Source: Athripsodes cinereus
Taxonomy: Eukaryota > Arthropoda > Insecta > Trichoptera > Leptoceridae
DNA: 64,000 nucleotides
Direction: 5' to 3'
NCBI GenBank assembly: GCA_947579605.1
Contig: OX388316.1
Coordinates: 19,285,290-19,349,289, forward strand
The notes under the pieces are model-generated. The model searched no databases. It was not told the DNA's origin and saw nothing but the letters and a program-made list of their open reading frames with translations. The position numbers were made by a program, and so were the translations under genes. This document shows positions 12,071 to 24,727 of this stretch, in pieces. Position 1 is the first letter of the stretch. Every line of letters starts with the position of its first letter.

Positions 12071-12334
12071 TCACACATCAATTAAATTATATAATAAATA
12101 ATTTAGATAATTTAACAATAATTCTTATCTCTGTTGTGAGTAATTCTTTACTTAGTTAGATTCAACAATACTTTAAAGCAGTTATGACTTATTTATACTC
12201 GTAAGTATCACTGATAATGCACTTGACTTCATGTACCTATTTGGAAACCAATTTTTGACTTAATTATAGGTATTCTTTCATAATCTTATAGACGAATTTT
12301 TAGTACCTAATAATTTGAATTAAAATGATTGCCA

Positions 12335-12592
12335 ATTTAAGCCGTGTAGCACCCGGCAAAGAATTGGTCTCTCACTCTTTTCCGTAAGTTTTCGAGTGTC
12401 CTGCAAAAGGCAGGTATTCGTAAAAATAAAGAAATTTTACATCTCAAATTCAGCTATATGAGGATTGCCAACCATCCTGAATGTCTTATTTTTTTATTGG
12501 CACAGAGAAGACGGCTTGCACGTTTATTACATGCAGCTGATCTACTGGCTACCCCACTTTTGGGATATGCCGTGACGGTGTAGTAGTAGTAG
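12335..12592 (+). mobile_element. S1 SINE, complete, with target duplication
   Basis: Head gccgtgtagcacccgg to a (GTA)n tail, flanked by the 10-bp repeat atgattgcca at 12325-12334 and 12593-12602. Confidence 0.75.
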
Positions 12593-12952
12593 ATGATTGC
12601 CATTAACAAATATTTTCAATATATTTTTTAATAAATGCACAATAATGCTAGTAAATTTTATAATTAATATTCACAAGATAATAAAATTCCTTGAATTTTG
12701 TTTCCAAATCTAGTATATTTCATTTAAATGATACCAAAAATGATAAAATTTATGAAGTACACACATAGGATTTTCTAAGAATTTGTAGTTTTTTTTAACA
12801 TGTTGATGGTTTGTACGTAAAAATACAATAAACAATACTAACGTACACGGTTTTTTTTATTTGTATTTACCACATAAAGACAATGTAAACATCAGATTAT
12901 TTATCTTCAAACTATTTATTTACTCACGCCATCTCTCAAAACTGTTATTTCC

Positions 12953-13045
12953 AGTGGACTAACCGTATGTAACAAATAATATGCTGGTCAACCTCTCCGT
13001 GTCACAAAAAATAAAACGTTCGAAATGGGTTGCATCCCTTACCGC
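12953..13045 (-). repeat. S1 SINE internal fragment
   Basis: A degraded minus-strand piece with ctctccgtgtcacaaaaaat and aaatgggttgcatccctt. Confidence 0.45.
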
Positions 13046-13337
13046 CAAAATGTAGATAATAATTATAATAATAATAATAAAACTTTATTGACAGAACATA
13101 ATAACATAATTGTACAAACACACATAATAAATAAAAACAATGTTCTGTCAAATGGCGGACTTGTTGCAGTGCAACATCTTCCAGCCAACCATTTGAAAGA
13201 GAAAGTAGATCCATCTTTGAAAACATATTTTATTTTTTAAGGTAATCTCATCTACTGCTAATTGATGAATTGTTCAATTAATATTACTTTTTCTACACTT
13301 CTTTGCAATTTATTATTGACAAACAACTTATGAAATA

Positions 13338-13555
13338 TCGTGGAGCTCTCGGCAAATGAGCAGAGTAGGTACTCCCACTTTTTCTGTAAGTTTTCAAAAG
13401 TGTCTTTAAAGGTTAAACAATTGCGATAAGGTATGTCACCCATCCTAATGTCTTGATATTTCTGACAAAGAGAGGCCCACTGGAAGGTGTGTTTATTACG
13501 AGCAGTTTATCTACGATCCACCCCACTTGTAAGAGATACCGTGATGGCATAGAAG
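13338..13555 (+). mobile_element. S1 SINE, diverged
   Basis: The head (cgtggagctctcggcaaatg), the middle (tatgtcacccatcctaatg) and the 3' end (ccaccccacttgtaagagat) are all present but mutated. Confidence 0.6.
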
Positions 13556-14127
13556 CAATATGTTATACTTCGAACAAGCGTTACGCTAGGGTAGTATTGT
13601 AACACTCTTAACTGTGATTTTACCTGTGTAGGTAAGTGTACCGTGATTCATAAATGTATTAATATAATCGGAAGCATTTTGCATCCATCCTTCATTAAAT
13701 TACTGTTCATCATGATCAATTTGGTAAATTGATTTATAATTTGATTTTTATTTACACCGTTGGGGAAATTGACAATAATTGGATTAGCCAACTTTCAACG
13801 TTCCGATTTGACTGAAAATTTACGAGAATTTCGGTAACTCTGAAACATTAGTTTGTGCGGAGTTTTTACAATTTCGATTGTTGTTGATTTCAAGTTTATT
13901 TTGATGACCACGACTAAATTAAAATAAAATGTTTACATTTTTCTTACTATTTCTGTAAAAGGACTTTCTAAAAACTCTCGCATTCTTTATTATTTCGACT
14001 CAGAAAATGTTTCCTTTGGGGATTGTCGATGCTTTTTTGTTCACCAGCCTTAACTTTCTCAAAGAAACAACATAAATTTCTTCTCCAAAACTACCTATAT
14101 TAAGTCCGAAATCAATTGATTTTACTA

Positions 14128-14322
14128 GAAACCAAATTTCGGAGAGGAAATATTAATTTCGTACCTTCGTGCTTATTATGTTATTCACAGATTGAAACCG
14201 AATTTCAGAGAGGAAACATTATAATTTTATACCTTCGTGCTCATTATGTTATTCACAGGTTGGAACCGAATTTCGGACAGGGGTCATTAATTTAATACCT
14301 TCGGACTCATAATGTTATTCAC
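14128..14322 (+). repeat. Three tandem units of 61-68 bp
   Basis: Units start at 14128, 14194 and 14262, each opening ga/ggaacc(a/g)aatttc and ending atgttattcac. The middle block taccttcgtgctcattatg is shared, with substitutions. I see no coding frame through it. Confidence 0.75.
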
Positions 14323-14324
14323 TT

Positions 14325-15180
14325 CAAAACAAAGCAATTATTAGAAATTTCATATTGCAGTGAACAATGAATATTCTTCTGCATGTTTACCTTAGATTCT
14401 ACTTCGATTACTTTAATTACATTAGTAAGTAAAAGTGTATCATTATCAATTTATTATGAATCATATACCTACAATATCGTTATTATAACTAATTATATGA
14501 AGTTATTGTAATGTGTACAAACACCATTGTACATAATTATTTTTCATCATTGCAAATAACATAATTATGTTCAAGGCTTTAAAACTTCGTAACACAATTT
14601 TGTTGTCAATGGATTAACCATAATTTATCACAATCAAGAGCGTTTTCTGTTAGCTATAAAAAAACATCCGAGTTGAATGACATATTTCATCGGCAAATTC
14701 AACACATTTGTGGGATCATTTTTTTTTTAATTTACGTAGAGGAAATGCTTTGAAAGTTCATTTCATTTCAGATTTCAAAATAATATGAATACCTACCAAA
14801 ATATTTTCGCTTGATTAAAATATTGAAAATATCATAGTTCACTCGATGTTGGGTGCCTTGCCGGAAAAAAAGAAAGAAAATAAAATACTGAAAACAAAAG
14901 CTTTTCGGACATACGTACATCTCAAGTAATATTTACTCATAATTTATAAGGTTAATATTTATTTATTTATTTATAAGTGATTGTTTTTGAAATTAATAAT
15001 GAAAGACATTATGTGCGAAAAGCTTCCAATTTCAATGTTTTACTTTAGTTAAAGTAAAGACTATCCTTTATTTTTATTTTTATGTAATTTAAACTGTGAT
15101 TTTAACGATTTCAATAATTTACAGGACTCAATTTTTTTCAGAAAAGAATTAAAGATTTCGTGTATTCCAAAGATATTATG
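14325..15180. other. No recognised feature
   Basis: AT-rich with no supported feature up to the palindromic element at 15185. Confidence 0.45.
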
Positions 15181-15184
15181 AGAT

Positions 15185-15412
15185 AAAAATAAAAATAACA
15201 AACTTTGTTTAATTCCACTTTAGTCAATAGATACAAGAAATAACTAAAACGTTTTCGGGCTTACACCCATCTTCAGTAGTTACGTGCTTTTTGTAGACGT
15301 TTTAGTTATTTCTTGTATTGACTAAAGTGGAATTAAACAAAGTTTGTTATTTTTATTTTTATTTTATAAAATGAATTTCCACAGTGTAACTCACATAAAA
15401 TTAGAAAGTTTT
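15185..15412 (+). mobile_element. Palindromic element, family P2
   Basis: The element is 228 bp with a 13-bp target duplication, gatattatgagat, at 15172-15184 and 15413-15425. Inverted arms occupy about 15185-15251 and 15298-15360; the left arm has 2 extra bases and a few more outside the match. The tail (15361-15412) contains atgaatttccacagtgtaac, closely matching the P6 tail at 56602-56621. On the - strand of the left arm, 15276-15251 reads CTGAAGAT, a GGG/CCC mini-hairpin, then GAAAAC: a hammerhead-like core. The right arm lacks the equivalent. Confidence 0.8.
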
Positions 15413-15429
15413 GATATTATGAGATTTTT

Positions 15430-16100
15430 TATTTTACATGTTATATTATATACCTATATTATACACATAAAGAGATTATTTTTTTATTATTAAATTAAAA
15501 TGGGGTTTGAGTAAGTGCTTTTTCAATTGAAAAATTGGTAACTTTTGTGTATAATATATTGCATAATCCATGTTTGACAAAGACATCACATGTAAGAACT
15601 CGGGTCATACATTACACAATATAACAATACTAGGTAAAAAAAATGCCTAAGGGCACACGCAGTACGACAATCACAATATTATTATAATAACATACCTAAT
15701 AGGTGTATAATAATCTATAAAATAATTGTAGGTAATAAAGGTATTTCCGGATGTCATAGAGAACGGATATAACAATCGCATTCACGTGTGTCACTACTAT
15801 TAATCACTATTAAGTTATGATAAAGGATACGGTGAAAATATTTACTTTTTGATTTATTTAGCACAATAGCTGGGTAAACCTATGATGATAATAGGTCCTT
15901 ATTGTATATTATTTATTTATTTACCGAATAAAACTAACAATTTATCAATTCTAGAACATTGTATCTACGTCATTGGGTACACAAAATATATAAAATAAAT
16001 TTAATACGATTAATTTGTTAATAGCATTATCACCTGAAGGACATGTACTTACATTCCGATGGAGTCATAAACTATTTCTTGAATTCTAAAAATAATCTAA
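15430..16100. other. No recognised feature
   Basis: AT-rich with no supported feature. Confidence 0.45.
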
Positions 16101-16104
16101 TGTT

Positions 16105-16322
16105 CAATTTTGATTGATTATAATGATTCTTCTTCTTTCAAGCTTTCCGATCCCCTGCATCCTCCGAGGGAGATTTACCTCCTTCAGGTCCCTGGCAATT
16201 GTGGACATCCAGGTGGTCACTGGTCTGCCTTGTCTTCTAGGTCCTACTTCTACGTCCATTGTCTTTTTGATCATATTATCCTGTAATAGTCTCAAGATGT
16301 GTCCGTACCATCTTAATCGGTT
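16105..16322 (-). pseudogene. LINE C-terminal remnant, distinct family
   Basis: The - strand reads LRWYGHILRLLQDNMIKKT, then RRQGRPVTTWMSTIARDLKE. The LRW.GH and R.GRP..TW.....RDL order is typical of the end of non-LTR RT proteins. The family differs from the 40732 LINE. Confidence 0.6.
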
Positions 16323-16439
16323 TTATTGTCTTAATTATAATGAATCATTGAGATTTTTTTTAAAAAATCTTGAAAGATAGAGTAGGAATAAGAAAATAAG
16401 GAAAGGAGGTGGATACAAGATGTGTTTAGTAAATAAAAA

Positions 16440-16700
16440 GCATGTTAATTTAAATGGCTTGGCTGTGTCTTGAAGCGAATAGACGACGAAGAAAGTTGCA
16501 AACATGTCTAAAAGAGGATGTGTAAAAAAGTGCGGATGTCAGAGGATCACGTTGTTGGAGCATGTTGATCTGGTTCTGAAAGAAAGTCGCATGTTGAGTA
16601 AGAGAACTTGTCGTGCACGTTTGAGGAACGCTTGTATATAGAGGAAATACAAATTATGATAGAGGAAGCGAAAGTACTAGGAAAGATAACTAATATGTAA
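16440..16700 (+). pseudogene. LINE 3' remnant, badly decayed
   Basis: Residual nucleotide similarity to the 3' coding end seen at 10546-10945: a gatcacgttgttggagcatg block, then agtaagagaacttgtcgtgc, then an igcgaaagt-type stretch. No open frame remains. Confidence 0.4.
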
Positions 16701-16892
16701 TACCGTCATCATAGTTAAATAGTTAAAGAAATACAAATTATGATTTTATACCCAAGTTAACTTTAAAGATTTATTATTTAGTTTATACCTATGTACTTTG
16801 AAACAATATTTTGTGTCTGGTTTGTTTATTTGTAAGAACGATATTTTCAGATAACGATATTTTTTTTTCAGATTCAATAAATCCACTTTACA

Positions 16893-16941
16893 ATGGCTAC
16901 ATCAAACGACATGGCGACATTACTGCTGACATTATTTATTG
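16893..16941 (+). CDS. Kazal gene, exon 1 (signal peptide)
   Basis: The ATG lies 21 nt after a pyrimidine-rich acceptor (ttttttttcag, ending 16871). Sixteen codons plus one base precede the donor ggtaagtag. The extra G joins CA of exon 2 to make Ala17. Confidence 0.75.
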
Positions 16942-19588
16942 GTAAGTAGCCATTGTTTTTATTGCTTCATAACACAAAATACATTATTGAAAATTCATTG
17001 AGAAACTATATTGACTTGCTCAATCTGCATAATACAGTAATGAAAAGTGGATTATATTCAAATTTAATCGCATAATAAATAATAATGATATATTTGAAGT
17101 ACTAAATTACCATTATTCCCCAATAACGAATCTAAATAAATAAAAACTTGTACTTGAATAAATTTATTTTTTAAGACACTATTACAAAAAATAGCTATTT
17201 TGTAAACAGGAAATACCTAAATGATTAAAATGGATATATTATGTCGATATAAAAACAAACGATCCTTAATCAGCAACAGATAGACTTTTTTATGAACTTC
17301 GCCAATAAATTGTATAGTTTACTTGGTCAGTCCCAAATAAGTACCTAGTTTATATTTAATATTTTTGTTTTGTTTTCTTTCTTGGAAAACCTTATACTCG
17401 TAATAATAATATTATAATCTCACAATCATTCAAGTTTACAAACGCACCCCATTCATGTTCAAAAAACTTTATAGGTCAGCTCGGAACATGCAAATTAATA
17501 TGAATATGCATTGAAATCGTATGATGCAATAATCATGAGCATTTTCAACAGTGTGAAACTATTTGTACATCGTTTAAATTGGAGAAATGCGAATTTTTTG
17601 TACATACCTATTTTTTTATTCATTATTAAATCTAATTCACAATACGAGTAGATTTTTCATTATAACAAGTTTATATTATAAATATAAACGTTATTTACAT
17701 ATTAGCCACACTAGCCTCATGGCTGTGTTATGTTCAGTATACCTAGGTATATTACATTGTCATGATTAAACTAAATTTTTGAAAACTGAAAAACAGGAAA
17801 TTACGTATTAACTTCCTATTTTAAAATTATTAACTTCTTTTATTATTTGATAATAAACTTCATCTCTCCATAGGCAGGAAATTTGTGGTTTCCAGTCGCC
17901 AACGATGATTGTAAATACCTACATTATTATAATTCTCTTTAATAACAATGTTAATTATAGGAAAAGTAGATCAATTTCTTGGAAATTATTTGATACGTTG
18001 TTATTTTTTGCAGGATATATTTTATGTATATGTGATTTGTCATTGTTTATGTACTTACACATCATTATACTCATTTTACTTACTAAGATGCTTATGTAAC
18101 TTGAGGGAAAAATAATAAATTGATGTATGTATGTAATCACTTTCATATTTCTATGCGCAGAGGTAAAGATCAACTTGCCTTTAAGTCGCAAGGTCCCGGG
18201 TTCGATACCTAGCCAGGGAAAAGGAAAAATTTCCTTTTCCACATTGTCCCGGGTCTGGGTGTTACGTAATAGTGTTTGGTGCATTGTAAATGTGTATCGT
18301 CGCATAATGCAAGATTCATATCTTTGCTTTGGACATACTCGATCTACTAAATAAATATATCCAACCACAAATGGAAACACCGTCAAATATTATAAATTTA
18401 AATTACGTATTAGTTTCGACAGCACAATACATTATATTATTTTAACATTCATATGGTTGCATTTAATATAAAATATTATTCTACATCTTGTTCATTTTTT
18501 ATTCATTATTCAATTAGACTTATGCAATGAATTTAAATTAGTACACATGAAGTATTGATTTCACATTGTTTATGTTATGTTTATTTCCAGCATTCTGTTG
18601 TATATCAGAGATGAATTCATTCACTTTAAAACGATCTGAAAATTCAAATGATTTTCATGGGGAAATAATACAAAATTCAGGACAAATTGTTGAGCCAACA
18701 GAGGAATATATGAATAAAATAACAACTACAACCGAGAGCAGTAATTTATACAAAAAGAAATCAGTAAACAAACGAGATGCGAGTAGTACAGAGGAGGAAA
18801 CAACGGAAGCATCTAAAATAAATGATGATCTATTTGATATGATCGTATTCCCATCAGACGATATATATGGATATCAACCAGAAGTAGTCAATTACGAAGT
18901 AGAATATGTCACGGCAAATGATAAAACGGTTAAATTACATGTCAAAACAAAATATGGTGATCAAAGTGCACAAGATTTAGTAAGTAAAAAATATAAATCA
19001 TTAATACCAGTTACAAAAAAAACATGGGATCCTTTAGGTACAGTAAATTTTGGGAGCAATTGGACAAAAAAACCAACAATTATTTATGATGAAATAAGTA
19101 GTACAACAACAATACAACCAAGTACAATAAGCACATCAAATGATAAGGAAGTGAATTCGACAAACATTAATATCAATAGCATCACCGATGACAACAAAAA
19201 AACTGAAAAGTTTACATTCCTTGATGCGAGTAATGGCTTTGGGCTGGGAGTTAGGGATAAACTTATTCTAGCAACTGATATTAAAAACAATACAGTAACG
19301 GTAAATAGAACGGCAAAATCATTTGCTGAATATTATTTATCCCTTTTATCGAGTATGTGTGAAATGCGATGTTTTAAGATGGTACTGAATCATTACGATC
19401 CGGTATGCGGAAGTGATGGGAAGTCTTATTGGAATTATCAGAAGCTAGATTGTGTTAAGGACTGTGGTAGAAGTAAGACAATAAACTTTATTCAACTTTG
19501 CACGATGCGAACCACCTATCTAACTAAAAAGAATTTCGATGCTATTAAAACCTCTAGTAGATTTTGCATTAATTTACCTTGCAAGTAA
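16893..19588 (+). CDS. Secreted Kazal-domain protein (two coding exons)
   Basis: Joining 16893-16941 to 18591-19588 gives a 348-residue protein. Residues 1 to about 25 (MATSNDMATLLLTLFIAFCC...) form a signal peptide that only appears after splicing, so the protein probably enters the secretory pathway. A long Thr/Ser/Asn/Lys-rich, low-complexity stretch follows, including a possible dibasic processing site (VNKRDASS). A Kazal-type domain lies near residues 265-320: C-x3-C, then DPVCGSDGKSYWNYQKLDC-x3-CG. The 14-residue gap after the third Cys matches the insect 'PVCGTDN.TY.N...L.C' subtype. The last 40 residues hold two further Cys. Kazal domains usually inhibit serine proteases, but inhibition is not shown here and the reactive-site residue cannot be assigned safely. 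An AATAAA at 19639-19644 fits a 3' end. An acceptor at 16870-16871 suggests an upstream 5'-UTR exon. The orthologue is not recognised. Confidence 0.8.
18160..18360 (+). mobile_element. tRNA-headed SINE in the Kazal intron
   Basis: It contains a B box (cgggttcgatacc) preceded by gcagaggtaaagatcaactt. The body includes gtgtttggtgcattgtaaat and ends in aataaatat. The body is shared with 39210-39325. The 143-residue minus frame across it is incidental. Confidence 0.6.
18591..19588 (+). CDS. Kazal gene, exon 2
   Basis: The acceptor ttatttccag ends at 18590. The exon carries residues 17 (in part) to 348, including the acidic/Thr-rich stretch and the whole Kazal domain, and ends NLPCK-stop. Upstream in-frame codons inside the intron (from 18566) contain an ATG but would give a start without this exon 1. 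Confidence 0.85.
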
Positions 19589-19649
19589 TTAGTCTAACAC
19601 AGATTAATAACTGCACGTACAAATTGGATTGAATCCCTAATAAAATATT

Positions 19650-20110
19650 AACTTATGAATATCTAATGCTGTAGAAAATTGGTGTAATTAATATTATGTG
19701 ACTAACAAATTATTACCTATAGTGTTGCACATTAATTAATTAATTTAACACGGGAGCACAAAAGTAGATTTTTAGTGGAATTTTTCGACACTTTCAATAA
19801 AACATACCTAAAATAATGATTATCTATAGTTTCGACTATTTATATGCTACAATAATACCTACATTAAACGGCTATAATGAAGATAATAATGTCTATTAAA
19901 CATCATCTATTTCCTCACGCCGCCTTATTTGCGGTTCAGAGGGGACAGAGTTGTAAGTATATCAACCTGTCCTTGAACACATCAAATTTACACAATTTCT
20001 ACTTGCATGAGAAATAATTGTATGAATGAAAATACACTAGGAGAGTATTCTTGGAAATTTCTTTATTTGCTTTACTAGGAACGCGGTGTAATGAGATAAT
20101 ATAGATATAT
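19650..20110. other. No recognised feature
   Basis: Downstream flank of the Kazal gene, with no further feature seen. Confidence 0.45.
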
Positions 20111-20114
20111 TTTT

Positions 20115-20690
20115 ATTTCTCTTCTTCTAGACCCCAGGGTCTATATTTGCAGACGTTCCTTCCTGCAGCGTAGACTTCCAACAGCCACTCCATCTCTTTG
20201 GTGGTTTGCGAATTTCGAGTGGACAACATCCCACAGGTTTTCCATGGAGAGCGATGTGGAGGAGTGGATTCACTCTATCGAAATATTCACGCCAATCTCT
20301 TCCACATTTCACATTCTCATCTACTTCGCACATTATTTTCTGAATTTAGTATTGCGAACCCAGTCGCGCAAAATCTTGCCTACTAATGGTTTCAAGGTTT
20401 TCATTTCTGTTGTTCTCTGCATACTTGTTCTCACAGTATCCGATTTAGTTCCTTTACCATCAAAATTAGTGCGATGCAGGATTTATATATGTTCTAACTT
20501 TGCTCTATATTCGCAGACTTTTTTGTCCATATGATATCTCTGAGACTTCCCAAGGTGGCTGCCGCTTTGTTGACTTCTCTCCTCTTATCATTATGTAGGT
20601 CTTTGTAAGTGAGAAGTTCCACACCCAGGTGCTTGAACTGAGTCACCAATTCTGTACTACTACTTATGCTCAGACTATAGTTTACAGACT
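20115..20690 (-). pseudogene. LINE reverse-transcriptase C-terminal remnant
   Basis: Read on the - strand in shifting frames it gives FKHLGVELLTYKDLHNDKRR, EVNKAAATLGSLRDI, IYKSCI, CEVDENVKCGRDWREYFDRV and RKPPKRWSGCWKSTLQEGT. FK.LG.....D.....E...A......L is the usual segment after the YADD palm motif; the rest is the C-terminal tail of the same protein. Frameshifts and stops make it non-functional. Confidence 0.65.
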
Positions 20691-20699
20691 AAAGATATA

Positions 20700-22440
20700 T
20701 GATGTTTAATATTAACATTTAATTGGATTTATGAATACAAGTTTGTCATTCAAACATGAATTCATGTTAAATGTTTTATATAATAATAAATATTTCAAGT
20801 CACATCAGCCTCAAACAGTGATAATAGATATTTTATATTTTTGTTGTGTAATGATTTTGAGTAAATAATAAAATAACGATATTACTCCAAGATTCAATGC
20901 GTATAATGAAACAAAAAACATCCCAACAGTTCTGTTGCATTTAGCCAGATTTGTCTGACGCTTCAGACGACATCGCATCGAATTCACGCATTTAGCGCGA
21001 CTGCTTGCAAATTGAAAATGGCATTATTTAGTTATTTCTAACTGCTTTGTGACTTGAAACATATTATTGTATTACTATGTACATTAAAAATTAATTGAAT
21101 TTTCACAAAAATTTCAATGAATACTGACAGTTTTTTTTTTAATGATATTGAAATTCTACATACTCATGTTTTCAACTGGAAATTTGTGAAAATTCGTTGT
21201 TATAGAGCCTTACATATTATAATAAAGCAATATTGTTTTATCCACCAGTAAAGCTATCCTCAGTTACCGAACTAATCATCATTGTTTTTATTTCAGATAA
21301 TATCACAAAGATCAGGAACGGAAGATGTAACAGAAATGATTTGAGTACGATTTTGTAAAAACTATCAACGCTTTGTGCTGCCAATGTGATAAAATATTTT
21401 TATTTAATTTAAACGACATGTAGAAAATAATGTTAAATTAAGAAAAATAATTAAGTAGGTATTAAATGCTATATTTAGTCATAGCAATTACAAAATATTG
21501 TACCTACCTACCTATAAGAGTGTGATCTAAGACATTTAACTATTTATTCGTTTTATAAGATTTTTCAAATATATTGGATACGAAACGAGATTTCATTTTT
21601 ACTTTATTTTTAAAATCTCAGAGATTAATTGACTTTTATAGTTTTTTTTTATGTAGGTATTTCATTTTTTCTTTCTTTCCCAAAGGTATTCTTTCTGGTA
21701 AGCTATTAGCTCTACATTATTAAATTTGAATGGTTGTGTGTTACACGATTCAGCGCAGAATCACTCTGAATGGAAGGGGTTGGTTTCTGCCCTCTGCTCC
21801 CGAGAGGAGTGTTAAAGAGTGAAAAGAAGAAATAAAAGTTATAGGGAATGGCTGAAAACATAAAATTATGAAAACAGGGTGTAAACACAAATTCAAAATT
21901 TATATTCTTGTTTTGGAGACAGGCCCGGGCTAGAGCGAAATGGGCCCTGGGCAAAATGTTTTTTTTTGATTTGGTATAGGAGTTTACTATAAATTAAATC
22001 CGCGCCATAAATACAATACATAAAATAACTTTTCCACATATATGTATTATGATTATATAGAAGTGAGTTAAGTAGGTATAGCAAATGATGAATTTAATAG
22101 TGTGATGAGACTATAATGGGCAGTCAATATAATAGTAATAATCAAAATAAAACTCAAATGAAATAGTTTTACGCTTTTTAATAGAAAAAAATATAATAAC
22201 GTACAAATGCACTGTTTACTTTTATACAAGTAACGATAAATAACTACAAAGATAATAATAATATACAATCATAAATAAAAACATTTCATATTTATTATGC
22301 AAGATTTCCAAAATACATTGAAAATATTATAAAATATATAATTGAAATAAAACAATTTTACGACAATAAAGTAAAATAATTTACTAAATTCATTGTTCCG
22401 CCTCATCTACTATTTTTTTCATATTACAACAACAATACAA
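20700..22440. other. No recognised gene
   Basis: AT-rich. A short block at 21770-21830 (cccgagaggagtgtt) resembles 11355-11395 (accgaggagcgtt-like), possibly an old shared repeat. Nothing else is supported. Confidence 0.4.
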
Positions 22441-22448
22441 ATAATTAT

Positions 22449-22745
22449 GTGGTTGTTGTTTTTCGAGTTTGCCATGTCTAGTTTTATTTTGTAGACGTTT
22501 CGGTGCACTTGCTGGCCCCATCTTCAGGATATGAATAAGTGATGAGTGTGAGTTTGTTCTAATGTATAAAATGTTAACTGTTTCAGCATTTCATACATAA
22601 GAACAAACTCACACTCATCACTTATTCATATCCTGAAGATGGGGCCAGCAAGTGCAGCGAAACGTCGACAAAATAAAACTAGACATGGCAAATCCGAAAA
22701 ACAACAACCAGAGAGTGAAGATCGCCATGAAAGTCTTCAATCCAC
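22449..22745 (+). mobile_element. Palindromic element, family P3, with hammerhead-like cores
   Basis: The element is 297 bp with a 14-bp target duplication, atacaaataattat, at 22435-22448 and 22746-22759. Arms of about 110 nt (22449-22560 and about 22600-22709) pair with few mismatches. The tail 22710-22745 contains gtgaagatcgccatgaaagt, resembling the P4 tail. The right arm has CTGAAGAT at 22633-22640, an imperfect hairpin, then GAAAC at 22659-22663. The left arm carries the same core on the - strand (22497-22527). There is no coding frame. Confidence 0.82.
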
Positions 22746-22759
22746 ATACAAATAATTAT

Positions 22760-24220
22760 TATCAATGCCTTAACTACAAGGATAAAACATTTGAAATTGA
22801 ACATTTTGAAAATTAAGTCATTAATTAATAATATACAAACTAGAGTAACATTGAAGGCACAATTAGAGGCTTACTTTTACAATATAAGCATGCATTAATA
22901 ATAATTTATATTCAATAACAAAATATTCAATTCGAGACATTTTATTAGATTATCGTAAAAATATTTTGACTTATAAGTATATATGCCGATATATTATATA
23001 TGGGTATCTAACAAAATATGTCCTTTTGAATTTGAAAATATTAGACATCATTCAGATAATGGTGTAGAAATTGATGGGTCAATACCCCGAGCTTCAAATT
23101 TCTAATTAAGAGATCCCTAGTTTGAATCCTAATGCTACTAACCTAATTAACCTTCGACACAAGCATATTTTTTAATGTGAGGACGTTTAGGGATCAATTT
23201 AGTTCTAATACAAACTTGGATTTTTTGATTAAAAAATATTACAAATCTTCATAGCTTTGCAGCCAATGCGTAACTTTTTGCTATAAAAAGCTGAAATCTT
23301 ATGCCATAAAAATATTCAACAAAAAGATGAAATTATTCTTAAATTCTCTTTTTTTAAGTTTCATCATAGTTAGTAGTCAGTCTCCTTAAATCAGATTACA
23401 CAATACAAAACAAATGAGACTGAGTAGAAATGTCTCTGTTTTGAGGCTTTGATCAATTTATTTGAACAGTACAATTTATTTATTTTTAAATGTGTTTGTT
23501 ATATTTTGATCTATGAGTTCGTTTATATTATACCGTATATCAATAAAATAAACTATTGACATTTTAAACTGATGTATAAAAGTATAGCACCAGTTATATC
23601 CCAACACAATTTGTTAAAAATATACAGTCTAATGTTGCTACATAAATGTAAGTAGTAAAATGTGACAAAAATAGATAATAAATGAAAAATAAACATAAAT
23701 TTTTTTTGTCAATGTCAAGAAATATTTTTATTAAATGCAGAGACAATATAAAAAAATTATAAAACAACGCAGATCATGAATAGTAAAAGCTACAAGTCTA
23801 TGTTTAGTCCCATTAATTTCACGTGAAAATTAAGGAAGGATTAAGAGATCTGCTTCGAAGTATATTTATGTGACATTTTTTTATTTTTTTCATATGGCAC
23901 ACTTGATAAAAATGTTTACGAATATGATAAAGACAGTCGCTAACTATGAATAAGTTCAACATATAATATACACATATGCTATTAAAGTATGTTTTATAAA
24001 ATACTTTGCAAAGACTACTACAACATTTTCTCTTTAAAGTGCTTTTTAATGCATCACTGCAGATTGTGAACAGTGCTCGCTTACGTCACAAGTGTGAAAC
24101 AGCAATACATTGCATTATGAATTTTATGGGATTGTTTCCATCCAACACAACACTTGCAGTTAGTTATAAAGTGATGCAGCAAAATGAATATGGTCACATA
24201 CAAATTAACAGTCAATATGA
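22760..24220. other. No recognised gene
   Basis: AT-rich. About 23075-23150 contains gagatccctagtttgaatcc, which resembles a worn B box of a tRNA-headed SINE. Confidence 0.4.
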
Positions 24221-24224
24221 AGAT

Positions 24225-24345
24225 CGGGTATAGGACCTTCAATGGAAAGATCCCAAGTTCGATTCCTATCATTGCGACCTACCCCATTTTCACTATACAG
24301 AGTATTGACCATGTAAAGGTGTTTTTGGTGTATCGGGAACTCTTT
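24225..24345 (+). mobile_element. tRNA-headed SINE fragment
   Basis: It contains a B box (caagttcgattcctatc) preceded by a tRNA-like left half (ggtataggaccttcaatgga). The body is cttgatacc-free and short. It lies just downstream of the 3' end of the unc-13-type gene. Confidence 0.5.
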
Positions 24346-24418
24346 GAAAAAAAGTGAAATTACAAATGTTTTGCTGTTGGCAATCTAAACATAAACAATT
24401 TTATTTGATTTATGATTC

Positions 24419-24485
24419 ATACCATCACGGCATTTCCCACACATGGGATAGCCAGCAGACCACTTGCACGTAACAAATGTTATTT
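24419..24485 (-). repeat. S1 SINE 3' fragment
   Basis: taccatcacggcatttccca followed by gggatagccagcagaccact, i.e. only the 3' quarter of the family. Confidence 0.65.
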
Positions 24486-24629
24486 GCTGTTCACTAAATG
24501 CAGCAAGACATGCAGATAGTATCTAGTTACAGTGATAGAATATTACATACTACAAATAATAATGTATTTTGATCAGTTTCTAGTCTTATAAGTTAACAAT
24601 GACTGTTTCACATTATTCCTAACATATAG

Positions 24630-24727
24630 TCAATGCGGCAAACCTATCTTCTGTTTCTGCTTCTTTAGGAACTCTCTGGCTTGCTTGTCTCCTTGTCTAT
24701 GCTCCAAGGATTTAACAGCATCGCCCT
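24630..24727 (-). CDS. Unc-13-4B: unc-13-type gene, last exon
   Basis: The acceptor is ttttccag. The exon encodes EGDAVKSLEHRQGDKQAREF, then LKKQKQKIGLPH and TGA. Vertebrate family members have a similar charged EAQ.F.-type C-terminus. Confidence 0.85.

Noticed and set aside
17955..18386. 143-residue - strand frame
   Set aside because: It runs through a tRNA-headed SINE and AT-rich intron, with no domain and no splice context.
21281..21360. Third exon of the Kazal gene after a tatttcag acceptor
   Set aside because: The second exon already ends in a stop followed by AATAAA; the downstream frame adds only about 17 codons without motifs.
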